64,000 nucleotides of DNA from Alteromonadaceae bacterium (GTDB taxonomy: Bacteria > Pseudomonadota > Gammaproteobacteria > Enterobacterales > Alteromonadaceae): assembly GCA_023301705.1 (NCBI GenBank), contig JALZUE010000056.1:27525-91524 (forward strand), written 5' to 3'. This document shows, piece after piece, positions 10,376 to 21,873 of this stretch (position 1 is the first letter of the stretch; every line of letters begins with the position of its first letter). Position numbers and translations under genes: made by a program. A model generated the notes under the pieces. That model made no database searches and was not told the DNA's origin. It saw nothing but the letters and a program-made list of their open reading frames with translations.

Positions 10376-11779
10376 ATGCAGTTTTCTGAATTAGGTTTAT
10401 CTAACGATATTTTATTGGCTTTAACAGAAAAGGGCTATACTGAGCCTTCTCCTATTCAGGCAAAAGCAATTCCGGCAGTATTAAGTGGTCAAGATATTAT
10501 GGCTGCTGCACAAACAGGAACAGGTAAAACAGCGGGTTTTACATTACCTATATTACAAAAATTATTAGAAACTAATACGACTAACAAGGTTAAACCTAAT
10601 AACACGCGTGTATTAATTTTAACACCTACGCGTGAGCTTGCTGCTCAAATTTACGATAACATTAAGGTCTATAGTAAGTACCTTAATTTAAGTAGTGATG
10701 TCATTTTTGGTGGGGTTAAAATTAATCCTCAAATGCAACGTTTAAGGCAAGGTGTTGATATTCTTGTTGCAACCCCAGGGCGATTATTAGATTTACATTC
10801 TCAAAATGCGATCAAATTTAATCAATTAGAAATGCTTGTGCTTGATGAAGCTGACCGTATGCTAGATATGGGCTTTATTCATGATATTAAAAAAATTATA
10901 AAAGTATTACCAACTACTCGCCAAAATTTATTATTTTCAGCGACTTTTTCACCAGAAATTCGTTTGCTTGCAAAACAATTGGTTAATGATCCTGTTGAAA
11001 TATCTGTTGCTGCTGAAAATACGACAGCATCTACTATTGAGCATTGGTTAATTGCAGTTGATAAAAATAAAAAAGGTTCATTGTTACACCACTTAATTAC
11101 GAGTGAGCAATGGCCGCAAGTATTAGTATTTTGTCGAACTAAACATGGTGCGAATAAGCTTACTAAAGTACTTGAATCACAAGGCCATAAGGCTGCAGCT
11201 ATTCATGGTAATAAAAGCCAAAATGCTCGAACTAAAGCATTAGCGGGCTTCAAAGATAAAAGCATTCAAGTATTAATTGCGACTGATATCGCTGCTAGAG
11301 GTATTGATATTAGCCAACTACCTTATGTGGTTAATTTTGATTTACCTAACGTACAAGAAGATTATGTACATCGAATTGGTAGAACAGGGCGAGCGGGTGT
11401 TGAAGGGCAAGCCGTTTCGTTAGTCAGTGCTGATGAATATCAACAACTAGTTGATATTGAACATGTGATTCAACAGCATATTACACGACGTGATGTTGAA
11501 GGGTTTATGCCTCAAAATATTTTACCTGAGTCACGTGACATTAAACCAATTAAAAACAAAAAGCCAAAGAAAATTAAAGGGCTAAATGACGACAAAGCCA
11601 AACGTTCTGAGCATAAAAATGGGCAGCGTTCGAAATCAAATAAGAAAGGGCATACCAATCAAGACAAACAAGGTAAAGCATTTTCGTCTACTACGAGTAA
11701 GAAGCCTAATAAAAGTAATACCAATACTAATAGTAACAATACAAATAATAGCTCAGATCCATATCATAAAACTCGATAA
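10376..11779 (+). CDS. rhlE: DEAD-box RNA helicase, RhlE-like; start moved from 10286 to the ATG at 10376 ([12 protein letters not shown])
   Basis: [39 protein letters not shown] motifs; basic N/K/S-rich C-terminal tail. Confidence 0.88.
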   Translation: MQFSELGLSNDILLALTEKGYTEPSPIQAKAIPAVLSGQDIMAAAQTGTGKTAGFTLPILQKLLETNTTNKVKPNNTRVLILTPTRELAAQIYDNIKVYSKYLNLSSDVIFGGVKINPQMQRLRQGVDILVATPGRLLDLHSQNAIKFNQLEMLVLDEADRMLDMGFIHDIKKIIKVLPTTRQNLLFSATFSPEIRLLAKQLVNDPVEISVAAENTTASTIEHWLIAVDKNKKGSLLHHLITSEQWPQVLVFCRTKHGANKLTKVLESQGHKAAAIHGNKSQNARTKALAGFKDKSIQVLIATDIAARGIDISQLPYVVNFDLPNVQEDYVHRIGRTGRAGVEGQAVSLVSADEYQQLVDIEHVIQQHITRRDVEGFMPQNILPESRDIKPIKNKKPKKIKGLNDDKAKRSEHKNGQRSKSNKKGHTNQDKQGKAFSSTTSKKPNKSNTNTNSNNTNNSSDPYHKTR

Positions 11780-11805
11780 ATATATATTTGTTAAAAAATA
11801 GTCAT

Positions 11806-11837
11806 AAAAAAAGAGGTTCACATGAACCTCTTTTTTG
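11806..11837. terminator. Bidirectional intrinsic terminator between rhlE-like gene and cobA
   Basis: AAAAAAAGAGGTTCA-CA-TGAACCTCTTTTTT. Confidence 0.88.
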
Positions 11838-11877
11838 TGCGTATATTTAAGTGAACGACTTAAAATTAAGTTATCCG

Positions 11878-12678
11878 CTATTGTGTACTTGTTGAAACGT
11901 AACCGATATTGGTTAACTGTTTTTCATCAAATACATTCACAACTTCACCAATTACAATTAATGTCGGTGGTTTAATGTCATGAATTTTGACTAAGTCATT
12001 TAGTGAGTGCAAAGTACCCTTATATACTTCTTGATCAGGGCGAGTACCTTTACGAATTAATGCCGCTGGAGTTTGATCACTTCTACCTGCTTTTTCAAGT
12101 TGCTCAATAATGGTCGGTAAGGTTTTTACGCCCATGTAAAAAACAACCGTTTGCTTTTCATCTGAAAGTGCATTCCAAGGAATATCAAGCTCACCATCTT
12201 CTTGAACATGGCCAGTAATAAATGTACAACTTCTTGATATGTTCCTATGCGTTAATGGAATACCAGCATAACTTGTACATGCTGAAGCTGCTGTCATTCC
12301 AGGAACAATATGACAAGCAACATCATTTTTTAGTAAAAACTGTGCTTCTTCACCACCTCTACCAAAAACAAAAGGGTCACCGCCTTTTAATCGCACCACA
12401 CGTTTACCGCTTTTGGCGTGATCAACAAGTAATTGGTTAATTCCGTCTTGAGGTACACGGTGCTCAGCTTGTTTTTTACCTACATAAACAAGTTCAGCAT
12501 CTTGAGGGACTAATGCCATAATTTCTTTACTGACTAAACGATCATAAATTATTACATCACCTTGGCTAATCATACGAAATGCTTGTAATGTTAATAAGTC
12601 TGGATCACCAGGGCCTGCACCAACTAAAGCGACTTCACCGGCAACAAAAGGTTGCTTGGTTGTTGAAGGAATATTCAT
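11878..12678 (-). CDS. cobA: Uroporphyrinogen-III C-methyltransferase (siroheme pathway); start placed at MNIPSTTKQ rather than 12699
   Basis: VALVGAGPGDPDLLTLQA, RLKGGDPFVFGRGGEEA, PGMTAASACTSYAGIPLTHR motifs. Confidence 0.93.
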   Translation of the reverse strand: MNIPSTTKQPFVAGEVALVGAGPGDPDLLTLQAFRMISQGDVIIYDRLVSKEIMALVPQDAELVYVGKKQAEHRVPQDGINQLLVDHAKSGKRVVRLKGGDPFVFGRGGEEAQFLLKNDVACHIVPGMTAASACTSYAGIPLTHRNISRSCTFITGHVQEDGELDIPWNALSDEKQTVVFYMGVKTLPTIIEQLEKAGRSDQTPAALIRKGTRPDQEVYKGTLHSLNDLVKIHDIKPPTLIVIGEVVNVFDEKQLTNIGYVSTSTQ

Positions 12679-12699
12679 AATATAACGCTCACCGATCAA

Positions 12700-13512
12700 T
12701 TAACGATAACTAGCTTTTAAATGCTCTGGTAAATGAGGTCGAGCATCGTTTAATAACTCTTTTAGTAGTTTAGAACTACCAGCAACAATATTTCCAGTTG
12801 ATTGATGCGTATGACCACCATTGAAATCAGTGACTAAACCACCAGCTTCAATAATTAAGAGTTCACCAGCAGCTGTATCCCAAGGTTTTAAACCTAATTC
12901 AAAAAATCCGTCAACACGACCAGCAGCAACATAAGCTAAATCTAAGGCTGCAGAGCCTGCACGACGAATATCTGCTGTTTTAGTGAATAATGCTTTAAAA
13001 AGGTTAAAGTAAGCGTCGGTATGCTGTTTTTGTTTGAATGGGAAGCCTGTCGCCAAAATAGTACCGTTTAATTCTTTAGTTGGACTTACACGAATACGAA
13101 AACCATTTAACTGTGCGCCTTTACCACGGCTTGCCGTGAATAACTCACCACGCATAGGATCAAAAATAACCGCTTGGTCTAATTTGCCTTTTACTTTTAA
13201 TGCGATAGAAACACAAAAGTGAGGAATGCCTTTTACAAAATTAGTCGTTCCATCTAATGGATCGATAATCCATTGGTAATCTTGATTATCACCATTAATA
13301 ACGCCACGCTCTTCACTTACAATACAGTGATCAGGGTAAGCTTTCTGAATAGTGTCGATAACAACAGCTTCTGCAGCTAAATCAACATTACTAACAAAGT
13401 CGTTAGTACCTTTTAATTCAACTTCTAGTTTGTCGTGTTGTTCAAATGAACGAGATATAACGGTACCTGCCGAGCGCGCAGCGCGCACAGCAATATTTAA
13501 CATAGGGTGCAT
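12700..13512 (-). CDS. suhB: Inositol-1-monophosphatase
   Basis: WIIDPLDGTTNFVKGIPHFCVSIA and RRAGSAALDLAYVAAGRVDGFFE...WDTAAG motifs. Confidence 0.95.
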   Translation of the reverse strand: MHPMLNIAVRAARSAGTVISRSFEQHDKLEVELKGTNDFVSNVDLAAEAVVIDTIQKAYPDHCIVSEERGVINGDNQDYQWIIDPLDGTTNFVKGIPHFCVSIALKVKGKLDQAVIFDPMRGELFTASRGKGAQLNGFRIRVSPTKELNGTILATGFPFKQKQHTDAYFNLFKALFTKTADIRRAGSAALDLAYVAAGRVDGFFELGLKPWDTAAGELLIIEAGGLVTDFNGGHTHQSTGNIVAGSSKLLKELLNDARPHLPEHLKASYR

Positions 13513-13920
13513 GGATAACTACCTTATTTTGTAAACAGCATGTAAAAGAACAAAGCGAGCTAATTCTCATTTGATTAGCCCTTAAAAGCGGCGCATATTA
13601 TACCAGTTTAAATATTAATAAGCTAACTTATGTTGGTTGTTTTTTGAACTGCTGTTTTATTTGGCACATAAAAGTGCATTCTTCGCGTACATTATAATCA
13701 AGATAATAATTGGCTGGTGAGTCCACACACTGTAATAGTTATATCATGTTCTTTGTATGTTTTAAAAAATTCGCTATGGTTAAGTGTCATTTTTGGTAAA
13801 TATTAAATGGTTAAAATAGCTTGTTTTTATCATAAATAAATCATTTTTATCATCGTTTTTAGTGTGTTCTGTGTTAATATGTGGCTAATTTATTTAGCCA
13901 TCTAGATAGTCATAATTATC

Positions 13921-14676
13921 ATGTCAAATTCAGCAACAACATCATTGTTAGATTCTATTCGCATTGTATTAGTGAATACTTCTGATTGTCGAAATATTGG
14001 TTCGGCGGCAAGAGCGATGAAAACCATGGGTTTGAAAAACCTAGTATTGGTTGACCCAATTGAAATGCCAAACGGTCAAGCTCAAGCATTATCTGCTGGT
14101 GCTACTGACGTGCTAGCTAGTGCTCAAGTGTTTAATACACTTGAAGAAGCAATTAGTGACTGTGGTTTAGTTGTGGGTACTAGTGCACGATCGCGCACAC
14201 TACCTTGGCCAATGTTAGAACCTCGCTCATGTGGCGAAAAGTTGATCAATGAAGCTGAAAACTTTCCTGTGGCGTTAGTTTTTGGACGAGAGAGCAGTGG
14301 CTTAACAAATGATGAATTACAATTGTGTCATTTTCATGTGCAAATACCTGCGAATCCTGAATATAGTTCGCTTAATTTAGCAATGGCAGTTCAAACATTA
14401 AGTTATGAAGCGCGCATGGCGTTTTTAGCAAAAGAAAATGCAAAATTTACATCAGAAGATGATACTGAATATCCGTTAGTTGATGAAACAGAACGTATGT
14501 ATGAGCATTTTGAAAAAGCATTAAAGGCAACCGGTTTTATAGTGCCAAGTCACCCCGGTTTAGTCATGACCAAGCTAAGACGTTTATTTAATCGAGCAAG
14601 ACCTGATGTCAAAGAAGTTAAAATGATGCGAGGTATTTTAGCTTCTGTTGAAAAAAGTGCTAAAAATAATAATTAG
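13921..14676 (+). CDS. trmJ: tRNA (cytidine/uridine-2'-O-)-methyltransferase TrmJ
   Basis: SPOUT motifs: [53 protein letters not shown]. Confidence 0.93.
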   Translation: MSNSATTSLLDSIRIVLVNTSDCRNIGSAARAMKTMGLKNLVLVDPIEMPNGQAQALSAGATDVLASAQVFNTLEEAISDCGLVVGTSARSRTLPWPMLEPRSCGEKLINEAENFPVALVFGRESSGLTNDELQLCHFHVQIPANPEYSSLNLAMAVQTLSYEARMAFLAKENAKFTSEDDTEYPLVDETERMYEHFEKALKATGFIVPSHPGLVMTKLRRLFNRARPDVKEVKMMRGILASVEKSAKNNN

Positions 14677-14723
14677 TATTTTTTTATTTCATCTTTTTCG
14701 TATTTATTAGTATAGGTATTTTC

Positions 14724-15530
14724 ATGTTTAAACGCATTAAAGAAGATATTGATAGTGTTTTTGATAGAGATCCTGCTGCTAGGACAGTATTAGAAATACT
14801 ATTTAACTACCCAGGTTTACATGCTATTTGGTTTCACCGAGTAAGCTATAAACTGTGGACTAAAGAATTTAAGTTACTTGCGCGTTTAGTGTCTACATTT
14901 GCTAGATGGCTAACCGGTATAGAAATACACCCTGGTGCAACTATCGGTCGTCGTTTTTTTATTGACCATGGCATGGGCGTGGTCATTGGTGAAACTGCCC
15001 ATATAGGTAACGATGTAACCTTATATCATGGTGTCACTTTAGGTGGAACAAGTTGGAATGCAGGTAAGCGTCACCCTACGTTAGAAGATAATGTTGTTAT
15101 TGGGGCTGGCGCAAAAGTACTTGGCCCTATTACTATCAGTAAAGGTGGTAAAGTAGGTTCTAATTCTGTGGTTGTTAAAGATGTTCCTGAGAATTCTACA
15201 GCAGTAGGTATTCCTGCGCGTATTGTTAATGCGAAAAAGTCTGCAGAATCAGAATGTAGGGAAGCCGCAGCGAAAAAGTTTGGTTTTGATGCTTATGCTG
15301 TCTCAACTGAAAACCCAGATCCTGTTGCGAAAGCGATTGGTAAGCTTTTAGATCATATGCACCTAATGGATGATAAAGTTTCGTCTATTTGTAAAGAGGT
15401 CAACACTCTTGGTGGTAATGTTTGTGATGCTAACTTACCTGAGCTTAAAGTTCGTGAATTTGTTGACGATGAAAAAGCCGCCGCCGAGAGAAGAACGGCC
15501 GCCGTAGATTCATTTGATCCTGAAATCTAA
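14724..15530 (+). CDS. cysE: Serine O-acetyltransferase
   Basis: Hexapeptide acyltransferase with [44 protein letters not shown]. Confidence 0.93.
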   Translation: MFKRIKEDIDSVFDRDPAARTVLEILFNYPGLHAIWFHRVSYKLWTKEFKLLARLVSTFARWLTGIEIHPGATIGRRFFIDHGMGVVIGETAHIGNDVTLYHGVTLGGTSWNAGKRHPTLEDNVVIGAGAKVLGPITISKGGKVGSNSVVVKDVPENSTAVGIPARIVNAKKSAESECREAAAKKFGFDAYAVSTENPDPVAKAIGKLLDHMHLMDDKVSSICKEVNTLGGNVCDANLPELKVREFVDDEKAAAERRTAAVDSFDPEI

Positions 15531-15557
15531 TCGTTCGTATATTAAGTAGGTTAAATA

Positions 15558-15582
15558 ATACTTGAGTAAAAAGGTCTAGTAT
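15558..15582. promoter_or_regulatory. Candidate IscR type-1 site 1 (ATACTTGAGTAAAAAGGTCTAGTAT)
   Basis: 21/25 by eye to the recalled E. coli type-1 motif ATASYYGACTRWWWYAGTCRRSTAT; upstream of iscR. Confidence 0.5.
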
Positions 15583-15612
15583 TATCTTGACTCTAATTGT
15601 TAGTAAGGTAAA

Positions 15613-15637
15613 ATACTTGACCTAAATAGTAGGTTAT
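15613..15637. promoter_or_regulatory. Candidate IscR type-1 site 2 (ATACTTGACCTAAATAGTAGGTTAT)
   Basis: 21/25 by eye to the recalled motif; upstream of iscR. Confidence 0.6.
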
Positions 15638-15662
15638 ATATTTGATTAAATTACTCAGGTAT
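15638..15662. promoter_or_regulatory. Candidate IscR type-1 site 3 (ATATTTGATTAAATTACTCAGGTAT), abutting site 2
   Basis: 22/25 by eye to the recalled motif; directly adjacent to site 2. Confidence 0.6.
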
Positions 15663-15723
15663 ATGTCTAATAGACTATAAGTACATCGTCATTTATTTTA
15701 ATAATAATTAATATGAGCCATTT

Positions 15724-16230
15724 ATGAAACTGACTTCAAAAGGACGTTATGCAGTAACAGCAATGTTAGATGTCGCTATTCATGCATCAACAGGGCCTGT
15801 TTCATTAGCTGATATATCAGAGCGACAAGGTATTTCTTTGTCATATCTTGAGCAATTATTTTCTCGATTACGTAAACAGGAACTAGTCAGTAGTGTCAGA
15901 GGACCTGGTGGTGGTTACCGACTAGGTCGTTGTTATGCTGAAATATCAGTTGCTGATGTGATTAGTGCTGTTGATGAAAGTGTTGATGTAACTAAATGTT
16001 TGGGACAAGGAAATTGTCAGGGTGGTAAACAATGTTTAACACATACCTTATGGTCGGATTTAAGTACAAGAATAGAAGATTTTTTACAGAATATTTCACT
16101 TGCCGATTTAGTTGAGCAAAGGGATGTTAAAGCTGTTGCAGAACGGCAAGACAATACGCATAAATTGTTTAAACAAGAAAGTGCGATTGAAACAATGATA
16201 GAAACTAAAAGTATTATGGGCGGCTGGTAG
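15724..16230 (+). CDS. iscR: Fe-S cluster assembly transcriptional regulator IscR
   Basis: Rrf2-family [18 protein letters not shown]; cluster-ligand Cys pattern [13 protein letters not shown]; first gene of the isc operon. Confidence 0.97.
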   Translation: MKLTSKGRYAVTAMLDVAIHASTGPVSLADISERQGISLSYLEQLFSRLRKQELVSSVRGPGGGYRLGRCYAEISVADVISAVDESVDVTKCLGQGNCQGGKQCLTHTLWSDLSTRIEDFLQNISLADLVEQRDVKAVAERQDNTHKLFKQESAIETMIETKSIMGGW

Positions 16231-16269
16231 TTACCAGTCTGTTTAATTAAGTTTGGAGAAAGAAAGCAA

Positions 16270-17484
16270 ATGAAGCTTCCTATTTATTTTGATTACTCTG
16301 CTACTACACCTGCTGATAAGCGTGTTGCAGAAAAAATGATGCAATTTATGACAACTGACGGTTTTTACGGAAACCCAGCTTCTCGTTCTCATAAGTTCGG
16401 TTGGCAAGCAGAAGAAGCTGTTGATATTGCGCGTAATCAAATTGCTGATTTAATTAACGCAGACCCTAGAGAAATTGTTATTACTTCTGGTGCTACAGAA
16501 TCAAATAATTTAGCAATTAAAGGCGCAGCTAATTTTTACGGTAAAAAAGGTAAGCATGTTATTACGTGTAAAACAGAGCATAAAGCTGTTTTAGATACTT
16601 GCCGTGAATTAGAACGCCAAGGTTTTGAAGTAACATATTTAGATCCAGAAGCGAATGGTTTAATTGATATTGCTAAACTTGAAGCTGCTATGCGTGACGA
16701 TACTGTATTAATTAGTATCATGCACATAAACAACGAAATTGGTGTTATACAAGACGTTGCTAAAATTGGTGAACTATGTCGTTCACGTAAAATTGTATTT
16801 CATGTTGATGGTGCTCAAAGTGTCGGTAAAATTGACGTTGATATGCAAGCATTAAAAATCGACTTGTTATCAATCTCAGCACATAAAATGTATGGTCCTA
16901 AAGGCATTGGTGCATTATATGTAAGCCGTAAACCACGTGTACGTTTAGAATCTCAAATTCACGGTGGTGGTCATGAGCGTGGTATGCGAAGTGGTACTTT
17001 ACCAACACACCAAATTGTTGGTTTTGGTGAAGCATGTCGTATTGCTAAAGAAGAAATGGCAAATGACTTATTGCATGTAACTGCAATGCGTGACCGTTTA
17101 TGGGCTGGCGTTAAAGACATGGAGCAAGTATTTGTTAATGGCGACTTTGATCAGCGTTACCCTGGCAATTTAAATGTTAGTTTCAACTTTGTTGAAGGTG
17201 AATCATTAATCATGTCATTAAAAGATTTAGCTGTATCATCAGGCTCTGCATGTACATCAGCTAGTTTAGAGCCTTCGTATGTTTTACGAGCGTTAGGTTT
17301 AAATGATGAAATGGCACATAGCTCAATTCGATTTAGCTTTGGTCGTTTTACTACTGAAGAAGAAGTAGATTACGCAATTGATTTAATTAAGAAAGCAATT
17401 GGTCATCTACGTGATATGTCACCACTTTGGGAAATGTTCAAAGATGGTATTGATTTAGAATCTGTTGAGTGGGCAGGTCACTAG
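16270..17484 (+). CDS. iscS: Cysteine desulfurase IscS
   Basis: [53 protein letters not shown]. Confidence 0.98.
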   Translation: MKLPIYFDYSATTPADKRVAEKMMQFMTTDGFYGNPASRSHKFGWQAEEAVDIARNQIADLINADPREIVITSGATESNNLAIKGAANFYGKKGKHVITCKTEHKAVLDTCRELERQGFEVTYLDPEANGLIDIAKLEAAMRDDTVLISIMHINNEIGVIQDVAKIGELCRSRKIVFHVDGAQSVGKIDVDMQALKIDLLSISAHKMYGPKGIGALYVSRKPRVRLESQIHGGGHERGMRSGTLPTHQIVGFGEACRIAKEEMANDLLHVTAMRDRLWAGVKDMEQVFVNGDFDQRYPGNLNVSFNFVEGESLIMSLKDLAVSSGSACTSASLEPSYVLRALGLNDEMAHSSIRFSFGRFTTEEEVDYAIDLIKKAIGHLRDMSPLWEMFKDGIDLESVEWAGH

Positions 17485-17520
17485 TACGTTCAGTATTAGT
17501 GATAATTTGGAGAATATATT

Positions 17521-17901
17521 ATGGCTTATAGCGAAAAAGTAATCGATCATTATGAAAATCCACGTAACGTTGGTTCATTAGACAAGAACGATCCAAGTGT
17601 AGCAACAGGTATGGTTGGTGCTCCTGCTTGTGGTGATGTAATGAAACTACAGTTAAAAATTTCTGATGACGGTGTTATTGAAGATGCTAAGTTTAAAACT
17701 TACGGTTGTGGTTCAGCAATCGCTTCAAGCTCATTAGTGACTGAATGGGTTAAAGGCAAGTCAATTGACGAAGCCGCTGCAATCAAAAATACTGATATTT
17801 CAGAAGAGCTTGCATTACCTCCGGTAAAAATTCATTGCTCTATTTTAGCTGAAGACGCTATTAAAGCTGCAATTGAAGACTACCGTAGTAAAAACGCTTA
17901 G
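17521..17901 (+). CDS. iscU: Fe-S scaffold IscU
   Basis: MAYSEKVIDHYENPRNVG, GAPACGDVMKLQ, LPPVKIHCSILAEDAIKAA. Confidence 0.98.
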   Translation: MAYSEKVIDHYENPRNVGSLDKNDPSVATGMVGAPACGDVMKLQLKISDDGVIEDAKFKTYGCGSAIASSSLVTEWVKGKSIDEAAAIKNTDISEELALPPVKIHCSILAEDAIKAAIEDYRSKNA

Positions 17902-17916
17902 TTTTCGGAGAACCCC

Positions 17917-18240
17917 ATGTCTGTTACTTTGACAGCATCAGCAAAAGAACGTGTGCAATCATTCTTGGTAAATCGAGGTAAAGGCCTTGGTTTACGATTA
18001 GGAATAAAAACAACTGGTTGTTCAGGCTTTGCTTACGTACTTGAGTTTGTTGATGAGTTAAATGAAGATGATCAATTATTTACGATTGATGGTGTTAATA
18101 TCATTATTGATGGTAAAAGTTTAGTCTACCTAGCGGGTATTGAATTAGACTTTACTAAAGAAGGCTTAAATGAAGGTTTTAAATTTACTAACCCGAACGC
18201 TAAAGGCGAATGTGGTTGTGGTGAATCGTTTAACGTTTAA
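17917..18240 (+). CDS. iscA: Iron-sulfur cluster assembly protein IscA
   Basis: A-type carrier cysteines: [13 protein letters not shown] and [11 protein letters not shown]. Confidence 0.97.
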   Translation: MSVTLTASAKERVQSFLVNRGKGLGLRLGIKTTGCSGFAYVLEFVDELNEDDQLFTIDGVNIIIDGKSLVYLAGIELDFTKEGLNEGFKFTNPNAKGECGCGESFNV

Positions 18241-18277
18241 CAAGTTATTTCAGTATTGATATTTTCAACTAAATTAT

Positions 18278-18314
18278 AAAAGTGCCTCATACCTAGTATG
18301 CAGAGCACTTTTTT
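18278..18314 (+). terminator. Terminator-like hairpin between iscA and hscB
   Basis: AAAAGTGC-CT-CATAC-cta-GTATG-CAGA-GCACTTTTTT in the 165-nt iscA-hscB gap. Confidence 0.7.
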
Positions 18315-18405
18315 ATTATATAATGTCTATAAATTTATTCTTGTTGTTAGAGTAATTAAACGACACTTCGCTCTGTTTGTTCATTGGTTAAATTTGGAGT
18401 ACGCC

Positions 18406-18933
18406 TTGAGTTATTTTGCTTTATTCGGTATTGAAGAATGTTTTAACATTAATGTGGCAAAGCTTTCACCTATTTATCAAACGTTACAAAAAACAGTACA
18501 TCCTGATAAATTTGCCCATGCCTCAGCACAAGAGCAACTGATTGCAGTGCAAAAATCTGCTGAAATTAATGATGCATATCAAACACTAAAGCAACCGATA
18601 AAACGGGCAGAATACCTTTTAGTGCTTCGTGAATTTGATATGCCTTCAGAACAAGCGTCATTTCAAGATACACAGTTTCTAATGCAGCAAATGGAACTAC
18701 GCGAAATGTTAGAAGATATTCAACATGCGAGTGATATTGATGCGGCAGTCTTTAATGCTAATGAAACCTTAGACACTGAATATGAAAAGCTTGCTTTATC
18801 AATGGAAAAATCGTTAAACAACAATAGCAACGAAGGAAATTTACTAGCAAGTAATGACTTGCGTAAACTTAAATTCTTCGAAAAATTACGTATTGAATTA
18901 GATCTATTAGAAGATCAACTATTTGATGATTAA
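18406..18933 (+). CDS. hscB: Fe-S protein assembly co-chaperone HscB; TTG start proposed at 18406 (MSYFALFGIEECFNI)
   Basis: J-domain with HPDKFA; GGAG Shine-Dalgarno upstream of TTG; residues before 18406 do not look like HscB. Confidence 0.92.
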   Translation: MSYFALFGIEECFNINVAKLSPIYQTLQKTVHPDKFAHASAQEQLIAVQKSAEINDAYQTLKQPIKRAEYLLVLREFDMPSEQASFQDTQFLMQQMELREMLEDIQHASDIDAAVFNANETLDTEYEKLALSMEKSLNNNSNEGNLLASNDLRKLKFFEKLRIELDLLEDQLFDD

Positions 18934-18964
18934 TATCAACTATCGATTAGGTTAGAAAGTTACT

Positions 18965-20827
18965 ATGGCTTTATTACAAATAGCAGAACCAGGTCAAAGC
19001 ACTGTTCCTCATGAACATCGTTTAGCTGCTGGTATTGATTTAGGTACAACCAACTCACTGATTGCTACAGTGCAAAGTGGGGTGACAAATACATTGGTTG
19101 ACGATAATGGTAATGATATTTTACCGTCTATTGTCAGCTATCAAGAAAACGACGTGCTTGTTGGTGCTGCAGCAAAAGCTTATGCGATTAATGATGCTGA
19201 AAATACAATAGTTTCGGCAAAGCGTTTAATCGGTCGTAGCAAAAGTGATATTCAATCTGCTTACCCATCTTTACCTTATGAATTTATCGGAGACGATAAC
19301 AGCCCAAACATCAATACGCGCCAAGGTGCTATTAACCCAGTTCAAGTGGCAAGTGAAGTTTTAAAAACCTTGAATGCACGTGCTGAAAAAGCATTAGGTG
19401 GAGAGTTAACAGGCGTTGTTATCACTGTTCCTGCTTATTTTGATGATGCTCAGCGTCAAAGCACTAAAAATGCAGCTAAAATAGCAGGCTTAAATGTTTT
19501 ACGCTTATTAAATGAGCCAACCGCAGCGGCTGTTGCTTATGGCTTAGACTCAAAACAAGAAGGCGTTATTGCTGTTTATGATTTAGGCGGCGGTACGTTT
19601 GATATTTCAATTTTACGCTTAAATAAAGGCGTTTTTGAAGTATTAGCGACTGGTGGAGATTCAGCATTAGGTGGTGATGATTTTGATGCAGTGGTTGTTG
19701 ATTATATTACCGAAAAAGCAGGTTTGGTTCGTCCACTATCATCTTCTTTAGAGCGAAAATTAACGCAACAAGCATGTACAGCGAAAGAGTCACTAACCTC
19801 ATCTGATGAGCATACCATTGAAGTAACGCTTGATGATGGTAGTGTTTGGACTGATAATTTATCTAAAAAAGTGTTTGAACAATTAATTGCGCCTTTAGTC
19901 AGTAAAACGTTACGTGCTTGTCGTAGAGCATTAAAAGATGCTCAGATTAAAACCGACGAAGTCGTTGAAGTAGTTATGGTTGGTGGTTCTACGCGTGTAC
20001 CACTAGTACTTAGCGATGTTGAAAAATACTTTAAGCAGCAACCGTTAACATCAATTGATCCTGACAAAGTTGTTACTATAGGCGCTGCAATTCAAGCAGA
20101 TATTTTAGCCGGTAACAAACCAGACAGTGATGTATTACTACTTGATGTTATTCCATTATCATTAGGTTTAGAAACAATGGGAGGCTTAGTAGAAAAAGTT
20201 ATTCCTAGAAATACCACTATTCCTGTTGCTAAGGCACAAGAATTTACTACCTTTAAAGATGGTCAAACAGCGATGGCGATTCACGTATTACAAGGTGAAC
20301 GTGAATTAGTTGAAGACTGTCGTTCGTTGGCTCGTTTTGAACTTCGCGGTATTCCTCCTATGGCTGCTGGTGCTGCACATATACGTGTGACATTTAAAGT
20401 AGATGCTGACGGCTTATTAGAAGTAACGGCAATGGAAAAATCAAGTAATGTCCAGTCAAGCATTGTAGTTAAACCGTCATTTGGTTTAGAAGATACTGAA
20501 ATTACACAAATGATTTTAGATTCAATGTCGAATGCCAAAGAAGATATTTCAGCGCGTATGCTTAAAGAGCAACAGGTTGAAGCGGCTAGAGTGATCGAAG
20601 TATTGCAAGCAGCAATTGCTGTCGATGCGGCTTTACTCAATCAAGAAGAACTTGAGCAAATAACTGCGGGTATTAAAGCGCTGGCCGATATTAGCCAGGG
20701 TTCTGATGTTGCTGCTATTGAGCAAGCAATAGAGAAATTAGGTAGGTTGACCGATACGTTTGCAGAGCGCCGTATGGACTCATCAATCAAAGTTGCCTTA
20801 GCTGGTCAAACAGTTGACGAGCTATAA
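18965..20827 (+). CDS. hscA: Fe-S protein assembly chaperone HscA
   Basis: Hsp70 motifs ([41 protein letters not shown]); isc context. Confidence 0.97.
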   Translation: MALLQIAEPGQSTVPHEHRLAAGIDLGTTNSLIATVQSGVTNTLVDDNGNDILPSIVSYQENDVLVGAAAKAYAINDAENTIVSAKRLIGRSKSDIQSAYPSLPYEFIGDDNSPNINTRQGAINPVQVASEVLKTLNARAEKALGGELTGVVITVPAYFDDAQRQSTKNAAKIAGLNVLRLLNEPTAAAVAYGLDSKQEGVIAVYDLGGGTFDISILRLNKGVFEVLATGGDSALGGDDFDAVVVDYITEKAGLVRPLSSSLERKLTQQACTAKESLTSSDEHTIEVTLDDGSVWTDNLSKKVFEQLIAPLVSKTLRACRRALKDAQIKTDEVVEVVMVGGSTRVPLVLSDVEKYFKQQPLTSIDPDKVVTIGAAIQADILAGNKPDSDVLLLDVIPLSLGLETMGGLVEKVIPRNTTIPVAKAQEFTTFKDGQTAMAIHVLQGERELVEDCRSLARFELRGIPPMAAGAAHIRVTFKVDADGLLEVTAMEKSSNVQSSIVVKPSFGLEDTEITQMILDSMSNAKEDISARMLKEQQVEAARVIEVLQAAIAVDAALLNQEELEQITAGIKALADISQGSDVAAIEQAIEKLGRLTDTFAERRMDSSIKVALAGQTVDEL

Positions 20828-20854
20828 GTTTATATAACATTTAAGAAGACGATT

Positions 20855-21193
20855 ATGCCAAAAATTATTGTATTACCTCATGAAGAGTTATGTCCAGAAG
20901 GTGCTGTATTAGAAGCTGATACAGGTGAAACAGTGTTAAATGTTATTTTAAAGAATGATATTCATCTTGAGCATGCTTGTGAAAAAGTGTGTGCTTGTAC
21001 GACATGTCATATTGTTGTACGTGAAGGTTTTGATTCTTTAGAAGAAAGCGATGAGCTTGAAGATGACATGTTAGATAAAGCGTGGGGGTTAGAGCCTGAA
21101 TCACGCTTAAGCTGTCAATCGGTTGTTGATAGTGAAGACTTAGTGATAGACATTCCACGTTATACTGTCAATATGGTATCAGAAAACCATTAA
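20855..21193 (+). CDS. fdx: ISC-type 2Fe-2S ferredoxin
   Basis: HACEKVCACTTCHIVV...LSCQ cysteine ligands; downstream of hscA. Confidence 0.97.
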   Translation: MPKIIVLPHEELCPEGAVLEADTGETVLNVILKNDIHLEHACEKVCACTTCHIVVREGFDSLEESDELEDDMLDKAWGLEPESRLSCQSVVDSEDLVIDIPRYTVNMVSENH

Positions 21194-21216
21194 TATTTAG
21201 TTAAAAACAGGTGACA

Positions 21217-21254
21217 TAAAAAAAGGGAATAACGTAATTGTTATTCCCTTTTTT
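21217..21254. terminator. Bidirectional terminator between fdx and pqiC-like gene
   Basis: AAAAAAAGGGAATAAC-gtaatt-GTTATTCCCTTTTTT. Confidence 0.9.
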
Positions 21255-21258
21255 GCAT

Positions 21259-21873
21259 TTATAAACTAACGACTTTATTAAGATCGATTGCTAACTGGGT
21301 TAATAGTTCACGCATTTTACTTACAGAGTGAGTAAAACCATCTACTTCAAGAGCTGTTTCTAAATAAAATGGTTGTTGAGGTGGTTGTATTAATTGCTGA
21401 TTTTCATCATTAATAGCTTTATCAACCCATTGAAAGTTACCTGTTAAAATTATATTACCCGTTTTGGACGCATGAAAATGCTCGATAGTTATAAATAACT
21501 TATTACTTGGGTACCTAGCAGCATTGCCCTTTACTAAGGTGTAATTATTCGTACTGCTTGAGTTATTTAATTCAAGCGCTAAGGCTACCATAATGTCACT
21601 TTTTAATGGCTCTGCCCATAAATGTGATTGTGCGTAATATAACGAGTGTTCATCTATTTGCATTGCGATAAACGGTTGTTGTAAATATTCAGCAACTTCA
21701 ATAATAAGTACAACTTCTTTTTTCTTCGGTTGTTCACTATCTGTAGAAATTAAACTGATTGATTTATTAATAGAAGGTGAGTTCAATAAATAATATTTGG
21801 TTTCTAATGTATCAGAAGTAGAGCTACAGCTAGCTAAACATAAGATACTAATAATTATTGCGAAAATTTTCAT
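21259..21873 (-). CDS. pqiC: PqiC-like membrane integrity-associated lipoprotein
   Basis: Lipobox LASCSS; last gene of pqiABC-like set; 4-nt overlap with pqiB. Confidence 0.8.
   Translation of the reverse strand: MKIFAIIISILCLASCSSTSDTLETKYYLLNSPSINKSISLISTDSEQPKKKEVVLIIEVAEYLQQPFIAMQIDEHSLYYAQSHLWAEPLKSDIMVALALELNNSSSTNNYTLVKGNAARYPSNKLFITIEHFHASKTGNIILTGNFQWVDKAINDENQQLIQPPQQPFYLETALEVDGFTHSVSKMRELLTQLAIDLNKVVSL

Noticed and set aside
11586-11801. 71-aa plus-strand ORF overlapping the helicase C-terminus
   Set aside because: Out-of-frame reading of the low-complexity K/N/S-rich tail; no independent start signal seen
20281-20640. 119-aa minus-strand ORF inside hscA
   Set aside because: Antisense shadow of a conserved chaperone gene
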